From Clostridium sp. UBA5530 (GTDB taxonomy: Bacteria; Bacillota; Clostridia; Clostridiales; Clostridiaceae): a stretch of 10,185 nt of DNA. Under the pieces are notes generated by a model. The model was not told the DNA's origin, did not search any database, and worked only from the letters and a program-made list of their open reading frames with translations. The position numbers and the translations under genes are program-made. Of this stretch, positions 1-6,955 are shown one piece after another. Location: the NCBI GenBank assembly GCA_002423705.1, contig DINW01000092.1, positions 10,060 through 20,244 of the forward strand, in the 5' to 3' direction. The first letter of the stretch is position 1. Every line of letters starts with the position of its first letter.

Positions 1-227
1 TGATTAGTTATGCCCACTGACGCAATAGCATGAGGGCCTATGGAGCCAACCATCATAGTATCTACAGAAGCCACAAGAGAAACTAACACAGCTTCAACAA
101 TTGATGGCCAAGCTATTTTTAAGGTAGTTGAATAACCCTCTTTAGTAGAAGGCATAGTTCCTTTAAAATCACAAGGCTTGACCATATATTCACAAGAAAA
201 TAGTCTGTAAAAAAAGCTTTTAATCAT
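1..227 (-). CDS. MATE family efflux transporter, N-terminal part (runs off the window)
   Basis: Only the first 75 codons are visible; the gene continues past base 1. The translation begins MIKSFFYRLFSCEY. From about residue 36 it carries the first membrane helix of MATE exporters: an AWPSIVEAVLVSLV stretch followed by VDTMMVGSIGPHAIASVG, closely resembling the usual 'VDTIMVG.LG..AIAAVG' signature of the family. MATE proteins are 12-helix inner-membrane antiporters that expel drugs or metabolites using Na+ or H+. I chose the ATG at 227 because AAGGATGG lies about 10-13 bases upstream and because many clostridial relatives have a short basic leader of this length; a second in-frame ATG at 185 is possible. 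The family call is secure; the substrate is not known. Confidence 0.85.
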   Translation of the reverse strand, partial: MIKSFFYRLFSCEYMVKPCDFKGTMPSTKEGYSTTLKIAWPSIVEAVLVSLVASVDTMMVGSIGPHAIASVGITN

Positions 228-641
228 AGGTAAAAAACCATCCTTAAATAAATTAGTAATACAATATATATTATAACATTTTTCAATATATTTTGATAAT
301 TTTATACATAATTCATTTAAACAATATGGGATTTTATAAAAACATATAAGATATATTAAAATACAGCCGAATTAAAGCTTCAAATTTTATCCCATGTCTA
401 CCTGCTGTAACATTCCATTTTTTACAGGCTATAGGTAATAGCAACTATGCCAATAGATAAGTTCAACTAATATTCAGTTGGAGTTCAAACTCCACCAGAA
501 ACTAAGCCACACTTGATCCTTGTTATCTTCAAACTTAGCAGAAAATTGGGTAATATAAATTTTACTTCATAGCATAGTAAGCAAATTTGCGGTAATGAAT
601 AGAATGATAGTATCAATCAGTTACAAAGGAGGAAGAAATAT
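228..641. other. Intergenic region with several small inverted repeats
   Basis: I find no credible gene here. Between 401 and 500 four short inverted repeats follow one another: CTGTAA/TTACAG (405-410 with 422-427), GGC-ATAG/CTAT-GCC with one bulged T (427-434 with 445-451), CAACT/AGTTG (464-468 with 476-480) and TGGAGTT-CA-AACTCCA (479-494). This stretch is less AT-rich than its flanks. It could encode a structured RNA or be a decayed gene. It matches no riboswitch or tRNA that I can name. Confidence 0.4.
270..299 (-). promoter_or_regulatory. Candidate sigma-A promoter for the MATE gene
   Basis: Read on the - strand there is a perfect TATAAT (bases 270-275) with TTATCA 18 bases upstream (294-299), matching four of six positions of TTGACA. 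Transcription would start near base 263, giving a leader of about 35 bases before the ATG at 227. The background is very AT-rich, so chance occurrence is a real possibility. Confidence 0.4.
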
Positions 642-878
642 ATGTTAGATTATATTTATGAAAAGATGACTTTTAGAGAAATGATACGATTATTTAATGA
701 GTCAAAATATTGTCGACTTGCTACTGCGGATAATAATCAACCCTATGCTATACCCATGTATTTTAAGTATATTATTGATGGAGGGAAGATTAAGTTTGTA
801 TTAAGGAGTGGAGATAACGGATTAAAGATGAGATTTATGGATAACAATAACAAGGTGGCTCTATTAGATATTAGTTGA
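642..878 (+). pseudogene. Truncated FMN-binding, pyridoxamine 5'-phosphate oxidase-like protein
   Basis: The 78-residue product resembles the N-terminal half of small PNPOx-like flavin-binding split-barrel proteins: a helix (TFREMIRLFNESKY), then CRLATADNNQPYAIPMYF as the first barrel strands, and a GLKMRFMDNNNKVALLDI segment. Complete members are about 140-160 residues, so roughly half of the barrel is missing. A strong AAAGGAGG lies 9 bases before the ATG, so it is probably still translated. Just past the stop, another frame (875-916) reads LNGMRIYEVYGEV before its own stop. This looks like the next conserved strand of the same fold (compare 'GMKYRS..GYGKA'), which suggests a frameshift or a small deletion. 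The flavin protein would be incomplete. The fold call is good. The pseudogene call is an inference, and a sequencing error is the alternative. Confidence 0.6.
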
Positions 879-927
879 ATGGGATGAGGATCTATGAGGT
901 ATATGGAGAAGTATAGGCATGATAAAA

Positions 928-954
928 GGAGAAAGGAGGGGTAGTCCTTTCTCC
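928..954 (-). terminator. Hairpin between the flavoprotein remnant and the small membrane protein gene
   Basis: GGAGAAAGGA (928-937) and TCCTTTCTCC (945-954) form a perfect 10-bp stem with a 7-base loop. Read on the - strand it is followed by TTTT, so it would end the transcript of the 63-residue gene. On the + strand there is no clear T run. It lies 13 bases beyond the stop codon of the - strand gene. Confidence 0.55.
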
Positions 955-967
955 AGTAGGTATTAAA

Positions 968-1159
968 CTATTTAGAGATATAGCAAAAAGCAAGAAGAAT
1001 AAAAGCAACTAGTATTACAAAATATCCTTCCTCGGAAAGATGTATGTTAATAGAAGGAATTGTAATAACTAATTTCAAAGTTAAAAAAGAGGTTAATATT
1101 TTAAGGAGTTTTTTTGTACGCTTTTTATTCTTCGATCTTATAGTGCAAGATTTACTCAT
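968..1159 (-). CDS. Small basic membrane protein, unknown function (63 aa)
   Basis: I do not recognise a family. The product starts MSKSCTIRSKNKKRTKKLLK, a strongly basic N-terminus. It has two hydrophobic stretches, about residues 19-39 (LLKILTSFLTLKLVITI) and 47-62 (GYFVILVAFILLAFCYI), joined by a short polar NIHLSEE turn. It is therefore probably a two-helix membrane protein with both ends in the cytoplasm. I chose the ATG at 1159 over the one at 1177 because AGGAGGT sits 6-7 bases upstream of it; the earlier ATG overlaps this binding site and has none of its own. A short leader ORF with its own ribosome binding site lies upstream (1191-1220), and a hairpin lies downstream. Because it is short, its status as a real gene rests on the ribosome binding site and the coherent topology. 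Confidence 0.55.
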   Translation of the reverse strand: MSKSCTIRSKNKKRTKKLLKILTSFLTLKLVITIPSINIHLSEEGYFVILVAFILLAFCYISK

Positions 1160-1190
1160 GGCATTACCTCCTTCCATGTAGGTATACTAC

Positions 1191-1220
1191 TTAAGGAAAT
1201 AAGACGCATAAGGTGCCCAT
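1191..1220 (-). CDS. Possible 9-codon leader peptide (MGTLCVLFP)
   Basis: An ATG at 1220 is preceded by AGGAGA (1230-1235 on the - strand) with 9 bases between. It opens a 9-codon ORF ending in TAA, 31 bases before the start of the small membrane protein gene. Short hydrophobic leader peptides of this kind can control a following gene by ribosome stalling. Nothing in the sequence proves that here. The ORF is too short to judge by coding statistics. Confidence 0.25.
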   Translation of the reverse strand: MGTLCVLFP

Positions 1221-1240
1221 GTTAAATCATCTCCTAACAT
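1219..1240. repeat. Inverted repeat ATGTTA-N10-TAACAT
   Basis: Perfect 6-bp arms (1219-1224 and 1235-1240) separated by 10 bases. The repeat spans the ribosome binding site and start of the possible leader ORF. It could be a protein operator or, in RNA, a hairpin that hides the ribosome binding site. The arms are short, so chance is possible. Confidence 0.3.
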
Positions 1241-1269
1241 TGAAATTTAATACCTAATATTATTATAAT
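1240..1269 (+). promoter_or_regulatory. Promoter-like TTGAAA-N18-TATAAT facing a gene-free stretch
   Basis: TTGAAA (1240-1245) and a consensus TATAAT (1264-1269) are 18 bases apart on the + strand. No + strand gene follows; a transcript would cross the gap and then run antisense to the 3' end of the kinase gene. The complementary strand carries its own TATAAT at 1262-1267, which could serve the small membrane protein gene but lacks a good -35. The sequence is very AT-rich here, so either match may be accidental. Confidence 0.3.
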
Positions 1270-1432
1270 ACGTATGTAAAAATAAGGAAATAAAAATCTT
1301 TATAAATTTAAATATTAAATTTTACTATAATGTGACATGATAGTTATTTTACATAGTTAAATCTTAATATATTGTGTAGCTTTAAAAAGATTTTATTACT
1401 TATGAATATATATTAACCTTAGATTATATAAA

Positions 1433-1453
1433 GCTTTATGTGAACATAAAAGC
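1433..1453 (-). terminator. Weak hairpin downstream of the kinase gene
   Basis: GCTTTATGT (1433-1441) pairs with ACATAAAAGC (1444-1453) with one bulged base. On the - strand it lies about 77 bases past the kinase stop, followed by an AT-rich but not pure T tract. It may end the regulator-kinase transcript, but it is a poor terminator and no better candidate is visible nearer. Confidence 0.25.
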
Positions 1454-1529
1454 AGATATTAGTTAACATATTCATATAGTAAACATTTATCTATATTGAG
1501 TAACATACTAAATTATATTCAGAAAAAGA

Positions 1530-2771
1530 TTAAATAATTCCATTTAAAAAGGTTATGGTAAACACTGAACCTTTGTTTTTTTTGCTTTCTACCTTTATAT
1601 AACCATCTTGATTTTCAATTATTGATTTAGACATGGCTAAACCTATTCCTATACTGTCCGATTTAGAGGAAGACCTACATTTGTAGAACCTTTCAAAAAC
1701 ATGAGGTAAATCCTCTTTATCAATACCTTCACCATGGTCTTTTATTATTATTTCGCTATATATAGATGTAGCTGAAATAGATATATCTATGGAAGAAGCC
1801 ATTGGAGAATGTTCTATGGAATTTTTAATTATATTTATTAGAGCTTCCACAGTCCAGTGAGAGTCTACAAAAATAGAGGCACTACCTTTAAGGGTTACAA
1901 GATGATTTTTTCCATCTAAATTTGGCTTGAGGAAATCTAAAGCTTCTTTTATTAAATCTTCTGCAGGTGCATAATTTTTATTGAATTTTATAGCTCCAGC
2001 TTCAATTCTAGCTAGTTTCAACATGCTTTTGATAAGCCAATCCATTCTAGTAAGCTGGGTGCTAGATTTTGATAAAAATTCATGTCTAGTATTGATGTCT
2101 AGGTTTCTATCTTGAAGCATTATATCATTCAGCATTATCAAAGAAGTCATAGGAGTCTTTAATTGATGGGATATATCGGACATGGTGTTTTTTAGAAAGA
2201 TTTTTTCAGCCTGTAGAGTTTCTAAATTTTCTTTTAATATGTATATCATCTTATTAAACTCTAGTCCAAGCTTACCTAAATCTCCTTCAATATTTTCATT
2301 TGCTTTCAATGAAAAATCTCCTTCCACAATTTTTTCAGCAACCTTTGATAGAGTTCTTATGGATTTATACAATTTATTAATGCTAATAAATTGAAGCGCG
2401 TATAGTGCCAGAAAAAAAATAAAAACACTTAAGGAGCCCAATAAGAAAATCTTAGGATATATGGCATCAAAGGTACTATTATAAGTTATATTCATGTCTT
2501 TCACGTAGCCATAGTCCCTTAGAATTTCTTCTCCAGAAGCTATATCTTCATCACTAGGAGAGGATAATATGGCAGAAATAAAAGAAGAACTCAAAGAAGG
2601 ATTAGCAGAGTATACTTTTCCTACAAAGGCTGTCTGATTTTTTATTACATTTTTATTTAGTTGCTCCATGGTTATATATAACAAAATATTAGTTAAAGCA
2701 ATAAATACAAGAGATAATAGTATAAAATATACATTAAACTTTTTAAAGTCATGATTTTTAAAGGCTTCCAT
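1530..2771 (-). CDS. Sensor histidine kinase of a two-component system
   Basis: A 413-residue membrane-bound kinase that would autophosphorylate on histidine and pass phosphate to the regulator encoded just upstream. Order of domains: TM1 about 15-35; an extracytoplasmic segment of about 70 residues (36-105); TM2 about 107-130; HAMP linker about 131-184; HisKA with the H-box SDISHQLKTPMTSL (phospho-acceptor H202); HATPase with the N-box NIIKNSIEHS (313-322), the G1 box DHGEGI (345-350), the F box VFERFY (358-363) and the G2 box SIGIGLAMSK (373-382). All catalytic motifs are intact. Its start overlaps the regulator's end by 14 bases, with AAGGTGG 8 bases before the ATG, implying translational coupling. 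The ~70-residue outer domain sets it apart from BceS-type kinases, which have almost no extracellular loop, so it may sense its signal directly. The signal is unknown. Confidence 0.95.
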   Translation of the reverse strand: MEAFKNHDFKKFNVYFILLSLVFIALTNILLYITMEQLNKNVIKNQTAFVGKVYSANPSLSSSFISAILSSPSDEDIASGEEILRDYGYVKDMNITYNSTFDAIYPKIFLLGSLSVFIFFLALYALQFISINKLYKSIRTLSKVAEKIVEGDFSLKANENIEGDLGKLGLEFNKMIYILKENLETLQAEKIFLKNTMSDISHQLKTPMTSLIMLNDIMLQDRNLDINTRHEFLSKSSTQLTRMDWLIKSMLKLARIEAGAIKFNKNYAPAEDLIKEALDFLKPNLDGKNHLVTLKGSASIFVDSHWTVEALINIIKNSIEHSPMASSIDISISATSIYSEIIIKDHGEGIDKEDLPHVFERFYKCRSSSKSDSIGIGLAMSKSIIENQDGYIKVESKKNKGSVFTITFLNGII

Positions 2772-3468
2772 CTATATTACCACCTTCCCCAATATTCCAC
2801 TTATATCCCATGCCTCGTACCGTTGTTATAAACTTAGGACAGGTGGGATCATCCTCAATTTTTTCCCTTAATCTTTTTATATATACAGTTAAGGTATTAT
2901 CATTAACAAAATCTCCTTGAAAATCCCAAAGGCTATCTAAAATTTGATTTCTGGATAATATGGTATTAGGATGCTGACAAAGGGTTAACAGAAGTTTGTA
3001 TTCTAATGTAGTCAGCATTAAATCTTCTTTTCCTTTCATAACTTTTCCTTGCATGGTAAAGATTTTTAAGGAGTCAAAGGTAAGATTTTTTTTGTCTTCA
3101 GTAAAAATTCCATGTCTTCGCAGAACTGCTTTTATTCTAGATATAAGTTCTTTGAGCCTAAAGGGTTTAGCTATATAATCATCTCCACCTAAATCTAACC
3201 CCATAACAACATTGATCTCATCATCTAATGCTGTTAAGAACATTATAGGTATGTTTGAACTTTCACGTATTTCCTTGCAAAAGTCATAGCCATTGCCATC
3301 AGGTAGCATCACATCCAAAAGAATAAGATCTAAAGATTCATCTTTTAAAATCATTCTAGCCTCTGATAAATTCTTAGCTGTTCTTATATAAAAGCCCTCT
3401 TGCTGAAGGCTATATTGAATTCCTAAAATTATGGTACTGTCATCTTCTACAACTAAAATTTTATTCAT
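2758..3468 (-). CDS. OmpR/PhoB-family response regulator
   Basis: A 236-residue DNA-binding regulator. The receiver domain (1-118) has the acidic pair E8/D9/D10, the phospho-acceptor D52 in LLDVMLPDGNG, T79 and K101 (AKPF). A winged-helix domain follows (about 128-226), with the typical DNTLTVYIKRLREKIE and TVRGMGYKWN motifs. Length and domain order are normal for the family. An AAAGGAGAT site lies 7 bases before the ATG. It is the first gene of the regulator-kinase operon and is divergent from an ABC transporter operon. By analogy with other clostridial and bacillal modules of this layout, it probably activates that transporter. The TCACTTTA direct repeats in the shared upstream region are a candidate binding site. 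Confidence 0.95.
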   Translation of the reverse strand: MNKILVVEDDSTIILGIQYSLQQEGFYIRTAKNLSEARMILKDESLDLILLDVMLPDGNGYDFCKEIRESSNIPIMFLTALDDEINVVMGLDLGGDDYIAKPFRLKELISRIKAVLRRHGIFTEDKKNLTFDSLKIFTMQGKVMKGKEDLMLTTLEYKLLLTLCQHPNTILSRNQILDSLWDFQGDFVNDNTLTVYIKRLREKIEDDPTCPKFITTVRGMGYKWNIGEGGNIDGSL

Positions 3469-3560
3469 AAATCAATCTCCTTTAATTATTTTTACCTTAA
3501 TATAATTCTATAGTAAAATCTAAGGGTAGACTAGTTATTTAATCTATTATGACTAAAGAG

Positions 3561-3579
3561 TCACTTTAAAATCACTTTA
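3561..3579 (+). promoter_or_regulatory. Direct repeat TCACTTTA x2, candidate regulator binding site
   Basis: TCACTTTA occurs at 3561-3568 and again at 3572-3579, an exact 11-base period, close to one helical turn. OmpR-family dimers bind tandem repeats with this spacing. The repeats lie 60-78 bases before the ABC ATPase start, where the -35 region of a promoter would fall, and a TATATA run at 3593-3598 could be the -10. The first copy also forms TAAAG-N5-CTTTA with the preceding bases. The function is inferred from position and spacing. Confidence 0.45.
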
Positions 3580-3638
3580 TATTAATATTGAATATATATA
3601 CTTAAATCATAGAAGATTAAAGCAAGGTGGAGATATGA

Positions 3639-4331
3639 ATGGAAATTGTAAGAACAGAAAATTTGAGCAAAGTATATTACGAAGGAAGCAATAAGGTAGA
3701 AGCACTTAAAAATATTAATCTATCCATAAATAAAGGAGAGTTTGTCGCCATAGTAGGGCCATCAGGATCAGGAAAAAGCACCCTTCTTCATTTATTAGGA
3801 GGAGTAGATAAACCAACAGGGGGTAAGGTATATATAAACAATGTAGATATATACTCTTTAAGTGAGAAGGATTTAGCTATATTTAGAAGAAGACAAGTAG
3901 GTCTTATATTTCAGTTTTATAACCTTTTGCCAGTATTAACAGCAGAGGAGAATATAACATTGCCATTGATATTAGATGATAAGAAACCCGATGAAAATTT
4001 TAAATCAGACCTTATAAAAACATTAGGCTTAGAAGAGAGAAAAAACCATTTACCATCTCAGCTTTCTGGTGGTCAGCAACAAAGGGTGTCCATAGGCAGA
4101 GCCATGATGTATAAGCCAGCTGTGGTTTTAGCTGATGAACCAACAGGAAATCTAGATAGCAAAAATTCAAAAGAGATTATGGAACTGTTAAGATTGTCAG
4201 TGAAAAAATATAATGAAACTTTGATAGTGATAACTCATGATATAAATATAGCTGCAAGTGCAGATAGGATAATATCTATAGAAGATGGTGAGATAAGGGA
4301 ATTAAGGGGTGAGGATCATGAAGAACTATAA
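3639..4331 (+). CDS. ABC transporter ATP-binding protein (MacB/LolD/BceA-like)
   Basis: A 230-residue ATPase subunit that would power the adjacent FtsX-type permease. Walker A is GPSGSGKST (40-48), the Q-loop is Q92 in FQFYNLL, the signature is LSGGQQQR (142-149), Walker B is VVLADEP (162-168) with catalytic E167, then the D-loop NLDS (171-174) and the H-loop H200. The FQFYNLLP...TAEENI..P pattern is typical of the MacB/LolD/BceA class, which moves or removes peptides, lipids or lipoproteins from the membrane rather than importing solutes. The chosen ATG has GGTGGAG 6 bases upstream; the ATG at 3634 is in another frame. It overlaps the permease start by 14 bases, so the two are probably co-translated. 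Expression is likely controlled by the divergent regulator. Confidence 0.95.
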   Translation: MEIVRTENLSKVYYEGSNKVEALKNINLSINKGEFVAIVGPSGSGKSTLLHLLGGVDKPTGGKVYINNVDIYSLSEKDLAIFRRRQVGLIFQFYNLLPVLTAEENITLPLILDDKKPDENFKSDLIKTLGLEERKNHLPSQLSGGQQQRVSIGRAMMYKPAVVLADEPTGNLDSKNSKEIMELLRLSVKKYNETLIVITHDINIAASADRIISIEDGEIRELRGEDHEEL

Positions 4332-6900
4332 GGACCTTACCACTAGATACTTAAAAGCAAACAAGAAAAGAACTGTATTAACTATAGTTGGGATAACCCT
4401 CTCTGTAGCATTGATATGCGCCATAGGAGCCCTTCTAGAGAGCCTTAATGATAGAAAATTAAATGATGTTATTAAAGATAATGGAAACTATCATGCTGTA
4501 TTTAATAAAATTGAAGGAAAAAACATAGATAAGATAAAAAATTCTGTAGAAATAGAAGCTTCAGGGGTTAGTGCTAGAGTAGGAGCATCACCAATAGATA
4601 TATCAAATAGCACATATTTAAATATAAAGGCTTACGATGAAAACACCTTTGATATATATAACATCGATTTAGTTAAGGGAACCTTTCCAAATAAATCTGA
4701 TGAAATAATAGTAAGCGAAAATGCTCTTAACATAATGAAAAAATCAGTGGGAGATACTGTGGAACTAACTATAGGAGAAAAATACCGTGGAGAAAATGGT
4801 GAATTATTGGGGGATAACGTTTATAGTGATGATTTAGTCTTTAAGGAAAGGATGAAGAAGACTTACACCATAGTAGGATCAATAAAAAAGGCTCTTAGGG
4901 ATGGACCATACAATTATAGAGCTATAACAGGTATGGATAGTGTTCAGAGTATAAGTAGTGACCTATACAATATTACTGTAAGGGTAAAGAAACCAAAGGA
5001 AACATATAAAATAGTGAAAAATATTGCGGAAAATTTAAACCTGCCTAAGACAAAGAAGGATAATATAAATATGCCATATGATATTGATATAAATGAAGCT
5101 TTAATGAAGCTTATAGGTGGTAGCAAAGAGGAAGGTTTTAATGATGCTAGATTAGGTATTCTGTTTATAATAATAGGCCTTGTTGTAATCAGTACTATTG
5201 CCACCATATACAATGCATTTAATATATCTGTTATGGAAAGAAAGAAGGAGTTTGGAATTCTTCGTTCCATAGGAACAACACCTAGTCAGATAAGGTCTAT
5301 GGTATTAAGGGAAGGTACCATAATGACTGCTATAGCTATGCCAATAGGAATATTTTTAGGTATATTCGGACTAAAGCTTGTTATGTGGCTCATAGGACTT
5401 ATTGTCACATCAGAAGCTAGCAGCAGTATTTTTAGTTTAAAAATCATAGTTACCCCAAGGCTTATAATAATAACTATAATTTTATCAATAATAACCATAA
5501 TATTATCTACCTATCTACCAGCTAAAGGAGCAAGCAAAGTATCGCCTATGGAGGCAATAAGAAGTTCTAAGGATATAAAGGTAGGAAAGATAAAAAAGAG
5601 TTCTTTGTCAATGAAACTTTTTAAAGCTGAGGGTATGTTAGCCTCAAAAAATATAAGAAGAAATAAGAAGAAGTTTAGGGTTACGGTATTTTCCATAACT
5701 ATAAGTGTAGTACTATTTATTGTGTTTAATGGCTTTGTATCCTTAAATCAAGTTACAAGTGAGTTTTATACTGAATATAAACCAAATTATGGACTCAGTT
5801 CAAGCACATCAAGGGTTTTAAGCTATAGTCATAATGAAGTCAATGCTATAAAAGCCTTCAAAGGAGTGAAAAAGGTTATATATAGAAAGGGACAGCATGT
5901 TCTTTTAATGCCAGAAGAAAGCAAGTTAAATAAAGATGTGGACTATAGAGGAGTTACCCATGAAGGAAAGGTTAAATTAACAAATAGTGGAATATTTTCT
6001 CCTGGAGAAGATGGCTTAAAAGAAATAAAAGATAATTTAGCAAAGGGAAAATTTGATGAAGATGAAATCCTTAGGAACAACGGAGTTATAATACTTCAGA
6101 CTAACTTTGAAGGTGACAATAGTGGAAAGAGAAAATATATTGATTATACAAAATATGAAGTTGGAGACTATATAACTTTTAGTGATATAAGTCACAATGA
6201 GGCAAATAACAGCAAAGAAAAAATGCCAGAGCATAAGGTGAAAGTGGTAGGTATACTTAATAAACCTATAAGTGGCTATGAATATCCCAGAAATGGAGTT
6301 TTGATGCTTACTACAGATCAGGTTATAGATAAATTACACCTTGAGGATGGGAAAAACATAACATCAATATGTATTGAAACTTCTGATGAAGAAGACCCTG
6401 CTTTAAAAGCTTATCTAAAGGATTTGGCTGGACGTAAGAATGGTTATTTGATGGATGCCAAGGAAGATGCAAAATCAGATAGAGAGTTTGCCATGGTTAT
6501 GAAAATCTTTTTGTATGGTTTTGTGGTAGTAATATCTCTAATAGCAGCAATAAATATAATAAATACTATAACAACCAACGTACTTTTAAGGAAAAGAGAA
6601 TTATCAATGCTTCAGGCGGTAGGAATGACTACAAAAAGTATGCATAAGAGCATATATTTAGAGGCTATATTTAGTAGCTTTATAGCATGGATATATGGGA
6701 GTGTAATAGGCACAGTTATATCCTATGCACTATATGGAAGAGCTCGACAGGCTGTAGAGTTTCAATGGACCATGCCATTAAAGGCAGTTATCATAGCATT
6801 GATAGGAACTATTGTTGTAAGCTTAATAGCAGGGACAATACCTATAAATAAGCTTAAAAAAGAAAATATAATTGAAAATATAAGAAAAGAAAGTGTGTAA
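4318..6900 (+). CDS. FtsX-type ABC transporter permease, duplicated architecture
   Basis: An 860-residue membrane subunit built from two FtsX-like units. Unit 1: TM1 about 18-40, an outer domain of about 240 residues, then three helices at about 278-302, 330-362 and 380-401. Unit 2: TM5 about 454-474, an outer domain of about 250 residues, then helices at about 725-750, 779-805 and 821-843. After the second helix of each unit comes the cytoplasmic coupling motif, ERKKEFGILRSIGTT (about 307) and LRKRELSMLQAVGMT (about 757), which contacts the ATPase. This gives eight helices and two large outer domains. BceB-type permeases of antibiotic resistance modules instead have ten helices and one large loop, so this is a different subfamily despite the similar gene neighbourhood. 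I chose the ATG at 4318 (AAGGGG 8 bases upstream; MKNYKDLTTRYLKANKKRT is a typical N-terminus) over an in-frame GTG at 4309. The substrate is unknown; an envelope-targeting peptide or lipid is plausible. Confidence 0.9.
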   Translation: MKNYKDLTTRYLKANKKRTVLTIVGITLSVALICAIGALLESLNDRKLNDVIKDNGNYHAVFNKIEGKNIDKIKNSVEIEASGVSARVGASPIDISNSTYLNIKAYDENTFDIYNIDLVKGTFPNKSDEIIVSENALNIMKKSVGDTVELTIGEKYRGENGELLGDNVYSDDLVFKERMKKTYTIVGSIKKALRDGPYNYRAITGMDSVQSISSDLYNITVRVKKPKETYKIVKNIAENLNLPKTKKDNINMPYDIDINEALMKLIGGSKEEGFNDARLGILFIIIGLVVISTIATIYNAFNISVMERKKEFGILRSIGTTPSQIRSMVLREGTIMTAIAMPIGIFLGIFGLKLVMWLIGLIVTSEASSSIFSLKIIVTPRLIIITIILSIITIILSTYLPAKGASKVSPMEAIRSSKDIKVGKIKKSSLSMKLFKAEGMLASKNIRRNKKKFRVTVFSITISVVLFIVFNGFVSLNQVTSEFYTEYKPNYGLSSSTSRVLSYSHNEVNAIKAFKGVKKVIYRKGQHVLLMPEESKLNKDVDYRGVTHEGKVKLTNSGIFSPGEDGLKEIKDNLAKGKFDEDEILRNNGVIILQTNFEGDNSGKRKYIDYTKYEVGDYITFSDISHNEANNSKEKMPEHKVKVVGILNKPISGYEYPRNGVLMLTTDQVIDKLHLEDGKNITSICIETSDEEDPALKAYLKDLAGRKNGYLMDAKEDAKSDREFAMVMKIFLYGFVVVISLIAAINIINTITTNVLLRKRELSMLQAVGMTTKSMHKSIYLEAIFSSFIAWIYGSVIGTVISYALYGRARQAVEFQWTMPLKAVIIALIGTIVVSLIAGTIPINKLKKENIIENIRKESV

Positions 6901-6905
6901 ATAAT

Positions 6906-6949
6906 AAAGTGAAGTTCCTATGATCCTAGTATCATAGGAACTTCACTTT
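6906..6949. terminator. Strong bidirectional terminator between convergent operons
   Basis: A perfect 19-bp stem (6906-6924 paired with 6931-6949) closes a 6-base CCTAGT loop. The stem begins AAAGTGAAG and ends CTTCACTTT, giving A/T ends on both strands. It lies 5 bases past the permease stop and just beyond the stop of the leftward methyltransferase operon, so it probably ends transcription from both sides. Confidence 0.9.
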
Positions 6950-6955
6950 TGTACT

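Larger units (their letters stand above)
1160..1529. other. AT-rich intergenic region
   Basis: It separates the small membrane protein gene from the kinase gene. Apart from the possible leader ORF, the inverted repeat, the promoter-like hexamers and a weak hairpin at 1433-1453, I see no coding potential or recognisable RNA. Confidence 0.5.

Noticed and set aside
228..380. The MATE reading frame stays open for about 50 codons upstream of the ATG at 227.
   Set aside because: It contains no ATG, GTG or TTG start in frame and is rich in Cys, Tyr and Ile as expected from AT-rich non-coding DNA; a promoter-like sequence also lies inside it.
479..494. GGAGTTCAAACTCC resembles a tRNA T-arm (TTCAAA loop).
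   Set aside because: No D-arm, anticodon arm or acceptor stem pairs at the right distances, and the G-C pair closing the T-loop is missing.
4309..4317. GTG at 4309 as the permease start.
   Set aside because: ATG at 4318 has better ribosome binding site spacing and gives the usual MKNYKD-type N-terminus; the GTG would add only three residues.
4944..5696. Three - strand open frames inside the permease gene.
   Set aside because: They are antisense to a gene with continuous, recognisable FtsX features, and their products are low-complexity hydrophobic shadows without ribosome binding sites.
1530..6900. Naming the module bceRS/bceAB.
   Set aside because: The kinase has a sizeable outer domain and the permease has a duplicated FtsX layout, both unlike the Bce family.
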